Source: Eubacteriaceae bacterium (GTDB taxonomy: Bacteria > Bacillota > Clostridia > Lachnospirales > Lachnospiraceae). From it: DNA of 64,000 nucleotides. The stretch covers positions 1-64,000 of the forward strand of contig CAJSYQ010000012.1 in the NCBI GenBank assembly GCA_910574015.1, in the 5' to 3' direction. This document shows, piece after piece, positions 60,778 to 64,000 of the stretch (the stretch's first letter is position 1; the number at the start of each line of letters is the position of its first letter). The notes beneath the pieces were generated by a model. It was not told where the DNA came from, did not search any database, and saw nothing but the letters and a program-made list of their open reading frames with translations. The position numbers were made by a program, and so were the translations under genes.

Positions 60778-61674
60778 ATGGAGAGAGATATGGAACAGAG
60801 GGAAGTAGACTTAAAGAAGCTGCAGCAAAAATGTCTGGAGATCGCTCTTGTGTTTAAAGAGTTTTGCGAGAGACACGGGCTTTTGTTTTATCTATGCGGA
60901 GGCGGCTGTATCGGTGCCGTTCGGCACAAAGGATTTGTGCCCTGGGACGATGATCTCGATGTCTTTATGCCGAGAGAGGACTATGAGAAGATGTGCAGGC
61001 TCTGGGTAGAGGAGATGGATCAGGATAAATACCGTCTGAGCCGTACCGGACCGGAAAATTTTGAGCGCTCCCAGCTGACGGCCATCACTGATGAGGACAC
61101 TACGTTTATCAAGGAGCGGCAGATGGATCTGGATACAGCCCATGGAGTGCGGCTTGAGGTTCTTCCGCTGGACGGCTGTCCGTCAGGGAGGCTTCGGAGG
61201 AAGCTGCAGCTGTTCTGGGGACTTGTGTACCAGATTTACATCAATCAGGAGCCGCCCACCAGTAAGGGGAAGCTTTTAGAGTGGGCAGGACGCATAATGC
61301 TGGCCCTGCGGCCGGGGTGGAGGCGCCGGTACAGGACGGCGATGTTTGCGGAGAGGAGGATGACAAAATATCCGATTGCTGAATGCAGTCATATTACCGA
61401 ACTCTGTGTGAGATTTAATTATATGGTGAATGAATACCCGAAGGAAATATTTGCTTCGGCTGTATATAAGGAATTTGAGGGAGAACTGCTGCCGGTGCCG
61501 GCCGGATACGACGCTTACCTGCGCATGGCCTTCGGTGATTATATGCAGATGCCGCCGGAGGAGTCGCAGATTCCCTCCCATGATGCGGTTTGTATCGATC
61601 TGGAGAATAGTTATAAAGTATATCGGGGAATCTATTATCCAAAGGAACGGGGTGAAGAAAGTGAATCGGAATAA
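60778..61674 (+). CDS. LicD-family phosphotransferase (2)
   Basis: A 298-residue paralogue of the preceding protein, with the same core: FYLCGGGCIGAVRHKGFVPW, then DDDLDVFMPREDYEKM, HGVRLEVLPLDGCP and AGYDAYLRMAFGDYMQMPPE. The two are clearly related along their length, consistent with an old tandem duplication, but differ enough to suggest different donors or acceptors. It starts directly after the previous stop; ATG 60790 is an alternative start with GGAG upstream. Confidence 0.9.
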   Translation: MERDMEQREVDLKKLQQKCLEIALVFKEFCERHGLLFYLCGGGCIGAVRHKGFVPWDDDLDVFMPREDYEKMCRLWVEEMDQDKYRLSRTGPENFERSQLTAITDEDTTFIKERQMDLDTAHGVRLEVLPLDGCPSGRLRRKLQLFWGLVYQIYINQEPPTSKGKLLEWAGRIMLALRPGWRRRYRTAMFAERRMTKYPIAECSHITELCVRFNYMVNEYPKEIFASAVYKEFEGELLPVPAGYDAYLRMAFGDYMQMPPEESQIPSHDAVCIDLENSYKVYRGIYYPKERGEESESE

Positions 61675-63643
61675 AATGGTGAGAAAGTATATTGAAGAGG
61701 GACATATGTCGACGGTTTACCGGGTCCTGCTGGTGGTATGGGATGCCGTCTGTATCAATGCCTGCTCTTTTATGGCGCTCTTTCTGCGTTATGATCTGAA
61801 CATAGACCGGTATCTGCGGAGCGGCATCAATGCAGAGTATCCCCTTGGATATGTGGCGACCCTGCGGGAACTAATGATATTTAATACCATTATGACGCTG
61901 GCAGTTTTTGCACTGTTTCGTCTGTATAAGAGCCTTTGGCGCTATGCCGGCATCAATGAGGTGCTGAGCATCGCCATGGCCTGCGGTGTGGCCGGCGTCC
62001 TGCATTTTCTGACGGTCTTTGGAACCTACCACAAGATGCCGCGGTCCTATTTCCTGATCTATATGCTGCTGTTGTTTATCCTGACGCTGGCGGTTAGATT
62101 TTCCTACCGGATCGTGCGGCTGATCTACAAATCCAACAGCCATGGGAATGGAATGCGCACCACATTGATCATTGGTGCGGGTGAGGCGTGCAATATTGTG
62201 ATCCGTGAGCTGAAGATGAGTGACAATCTGGATAGTCATATATGCGGCATCATCGATGACGATAAGTCCAAGCACGGGACATATATACAGGGGATCCGGG
62301 TGCTGGGCGGAAGGGAGGAGATCGTCTCTGTCTCAGAGGAAAACGAGGTCAATGAGATAATCGTAGCCATGCCAAGTGCGTCAAAAAAACAGATCAGCGA
62401 GATTCTGGAGATCTGTCAGCAGACAGGGAGTGAGCTGAAGATTGTGCCGGGGGTGTACCAGTTCGTGAATGGCGAGGCTGCCATCGAGAAAATCCGTCCG
62501 GTGCAGATCGAAGACCTTCTGGGGCGGGAGCCAGTGAACATCAATCTGGACGCTATTATCAATTATGTGCGGGGGAAAGTGATCCTGGTAACCGGAGGAG
62601 GGGGTTCCATCGGCAGTGAGCTGTGCCGGCAGATTGCGGCAAACCGTCCTAAGATGCTGATTATATTTGATATCTATGAGAACAATGCCTATGACATTCA
62701 GCAGGAGCTTCGACGCAGGTACCCTTCCCTGCATCTGGAGGTGCTGATCGGCTCCGTGCGCAACGGTAGCCGGATCAATAAAGTGTTTGAAGACTACCGG
62801 CCGGATATCGTCTATCATGCGGCGGCGCACAAGCATGTGCCGCTGATGGAGGACAGTCCTAATGAGGCGGTGAAAAACAATGTATTCGGAACCTACAAAA
62901 CAGCGCTGGCTGCCGACAAATATGGCACAAAGAAATTTGTTTTGATCTCTACAGATAAGGCAGTGAACCCCACGAATATCATGGGGGCCTCCAAACGGAT
63001 CTGTGAAATGATCGTGCAGGAGCTGAACAAACGGTCTGCCACTGATTTTGTCGCGGTGCGTTTTGGCAATGTACTGGGGAGCAATGGCAGTGTGATCCCT
63101 CTCTTTAAACAGCAGATCGCAGAGGGAGGCCCCGTGACAGTGACAGATAAGAGGATTATCCGTTACTTTATGACGATCCCGGAGGCGGTTTCCCTTGTGA
63201 TCCAGGCCGGCGTCCTGGCGAAGGGCGGTGAGATCTTCGTTCTGGATATGGGCAATCCAGTGAAGATTGATGATCTGGCAAGAAACCTGATTAAATTATC
63301 AGGTTATGTTCCGGATAAGGATATTAAAATCGTCTATACAGGGCTGCGGCCGGGGGAGAAGCTGTACGAAGAGATGCTGATGGACGAAGAGGGACTTCAG
63401 AGCACGGAAAATTCCCTGATCCATATTGGACAACCCCTTGTCTTTGACGGAGATGCCTTTCTGGAACGGCTGGGACGGCTCTATAAGGAGGCGTATTCTG
63501 AGACGGATAATATGAAAGAGCTGGTGGCAGAATTTATTCCCACCTATCATATCAAGGAGGAGGATAAGGAGAGGGAACGCAAAAGGATCGATGAGAAGTA
63601 TCATGACTTTTATAAAGAAGATCTGGAGATGGATGGTGTGTAA
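61661..63643 (+). CDS. Membrane nucleotide-sugar 4,6-dehydratase (PglF/CapD/FlaA1-like)
   Basis: A 660-residue protein. Four N-terminal membrane helices (about 20-145) precede a first Rossmann-like CoA-binding-type domain (TTLIIGAGEACNIVIRELKM) and the SDR catalytic domain (about 290-600). That domain has NAD site LVTGGGGSIGSELCRQIAAN, active-site VLISTDKAVNPTNIMGASKR (TDK in place of YxxxK, typical of inverting or PglF enzymes) and RFGNVLGSNGSVIPLF. These convert UDP-GlcNAc to a 4-keto-6-deoxy sugar. With the aminotransferase at 19754 and sugar transferase at 20973, a bacillosamine or AAT-like first sugar is plausible. The start is GTG overlapping licD by 14 bp; the C-terminus is charged. 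Confidence 0.93.
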   Translation: MNRNKMVRKYIEEGHMSTVYRVLLVVWDAVCINACSFMALFLRYDLNIDRYLRSGINAEYPLGYVATLRELMIFNTIMTLAVFALFRLYKSLWRYAGINEVLSIAMACGVAGVLHFLTVFGTYHKMPRSYFLIYMLLLFILTLAVRFSYRIVRLIYKSNSHGNGMRTTLIIGAGEACNIVIRELKMSDNLDSHICGIIDDDKSKHGTYIQGIRVLGGREEIVSVSEENEVNEIIVAMPSASKKQISEILEICQQTGSELKIVPGVYQFVNGEAAIEKIRPVQIEDLLGREPVNINLDAIINYVRGKVILVTGGGGSIGSELCRQIAANRPKMLIIFDIYENNAYDIQQELRRRYPSLHLEVLIGSVRNGSRINKVFEDYRPDIVYHAAAHKHVPLMEDSPNEAVKNNVFGTYKTALAADKYGTKKFVLISTDKAVNPTNIMGASKRICEMIVQELNKRSATDFVAVRFGNVLGSNGSVIPLFKQQIAEGGPVTVTDKRIIRYFMTIPEAVSLVIQAGVLAKGGEIFVLDMGNPVKIDDLARNLIKLSGYVPDKDIKIVYTGLRPGEKLYEEMLMDEEGLQSTENSLIHIGQPLVFDGDAFLERLGRLYKEAYSETDNMKELVAEFIPTYHIKEEDKERERKRIDEKYHDFYKEDLEMDGV

Positions 63644-64000
63644 TGGATAATGCAAATAGCAGGGATAGTCTGTCAAAGGCAGTGACAACGTCTGTCAATG
63701 GCCTATTTATCATGATAGTTTTCTTTAGCCATGTACAGCAGTATATCAGACTTCCGGCACCGGTACACAGTGTAACGGCGGGACTGGGACAACTGATGGT
63801 GGCGATGTTTCTCTTCTATTCAGGATATGGTGTGGGATCCTCCATCCATAAAAAGGGTATGGAGTATGTACACGGGATGCCGAGGCGGCGTATCCTTCAG
63901 GTACTGGGCCGTTTCATTCCGGCTGTCCTTCTCTATGCTCTGGTTGATCTTGCCTGCGGCATTACCTTTACCGGCAGGAAATTGCTGTACTCGCTGGTGG
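63643..64000 (+). CDS. Acyltransferase family 3 membrane protein (partial, runs off window)
   Basis: The first 119 codons of an acyltransferase-3 protein. A short polar start (MDNANSRDSLSKAVTTSVNG) is followed by a first helix FIMIVFFSHVQQY with the family's conserved His, and a second helix MVAMFLFYSGYGVGSS. A charged loop and third helix follow before the edge. These enzymes O-acetylate surface polysaccharides. The ATG overlaps the dehydratase stop codon by 1 bp. Confidence 0.82.
   Translation, partial: MDNANSRDSLSKAVTTSVNGLFIMIVFFSHVQQYIRLPAPVHSVTAGLGQLMVAMFLFYSGYGVGSSIHKKGMEYVHGMPRRRILQVLGRFIPAVLLYALVDLACGITFTGRKLLYSLV

Noticed and set aside
61430-61660. Upstream extension of the 4,6-dehydratase reading frame
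   Set aside because: It lies inside the second licD gene in another frame; the family's N-terminus begins near 61661.

Overview
The window reads as a chromosomal segment of a low-to-moderate-GC Firmicute, most likely a Lachnospiraceae-type Clostridium. The evidence is strong GGAGG ribosome sites, sigma-A promoters, a cdaA/cdaR pair, teichoic-acid genes of the Tag/Tar type, LCP and LicD proteins, and Fn3/Big_2 surface proteins. No rRNA, tRNA or CRISPR array was seen. Apart from one cassette, almost all of it is envelope glycopolymer synthesis.

Region 1 (1-9.5 kb) is accessory DNA. It holds an IS transposase fragment, a 5'-truncated Fn3/Big_2 surface protein, a LytTR regulator whose receiver has lost its phospho-acceptor Asp, and an intact tyrosine recombinase. 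The recombinase stop codon lies 1 bp before a perfect 70-bp repeat (3426-3495), which recurs inverted at 9386-9455. Between the copies is a visibly AT-rich cassette: a small unknown protein, a STAND NTPase with TPR-like repeats, and, convergently, a serine-hydroxymethyltransferase-like PLP enzyme. An IS256-family element (6571-8049, 8-bp target duplication, frameshifted transposase) has inserted into the terminator between the convergent genes. This cassette is the best candidate for an undescribed system.

Region 2 (9.5-15 kb) is the c-di-AMP synthase operon (two membrane proteins, cdaA, cdaR-like) and, convergent to it, a biotin-dependent carboxyltransferase.

Region 3 (15-36 kb) is teichoic-acid/glycopolymer assembly: a TagG/TagH-like exporter, TagD, a TagB-like transferase, LCP ligase, DegT aminotransferase, initiating sugar transferase, a Wzy/ligase-like protein, GT-C membrane proteins, YfhO, a GT2-TagF fusion, a secreted Big_2/PIG-L deacetylase and a CsbB-like GT2.

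Region 4 (36-47.3 kb) has two back-to-back decoration modules. The leftward one resembles an arn operon (GT-C, WecE-like aminotransferase, ArnE/F-like pair, acetyltransferase, ArnC-like GT2). The rightward one has FdtA, GT2, acetyltransferase, FdtB, two membrane proteins and GtrA. Together they suggest dTDP-Fuc4NAc and dTDP-Fuc3NAc are made and attached outside the membrane.

Region 5 (47.3-64 kb) has TarI/TarJ for CDP-ribitol, a GT2 and a HipA-like kinase. Next is a convergent four-gene operon (MptE/DUF115-like protein, KdsB-like, DRE-TIM aldolase, KdsC-like) that looks like an unusual CMP-ulosonate pathway. Then come GT2/GtrA genes, two LicD proteins, a membrane nucleotide-sugar dehydratase and an acyltransferase running off the end.
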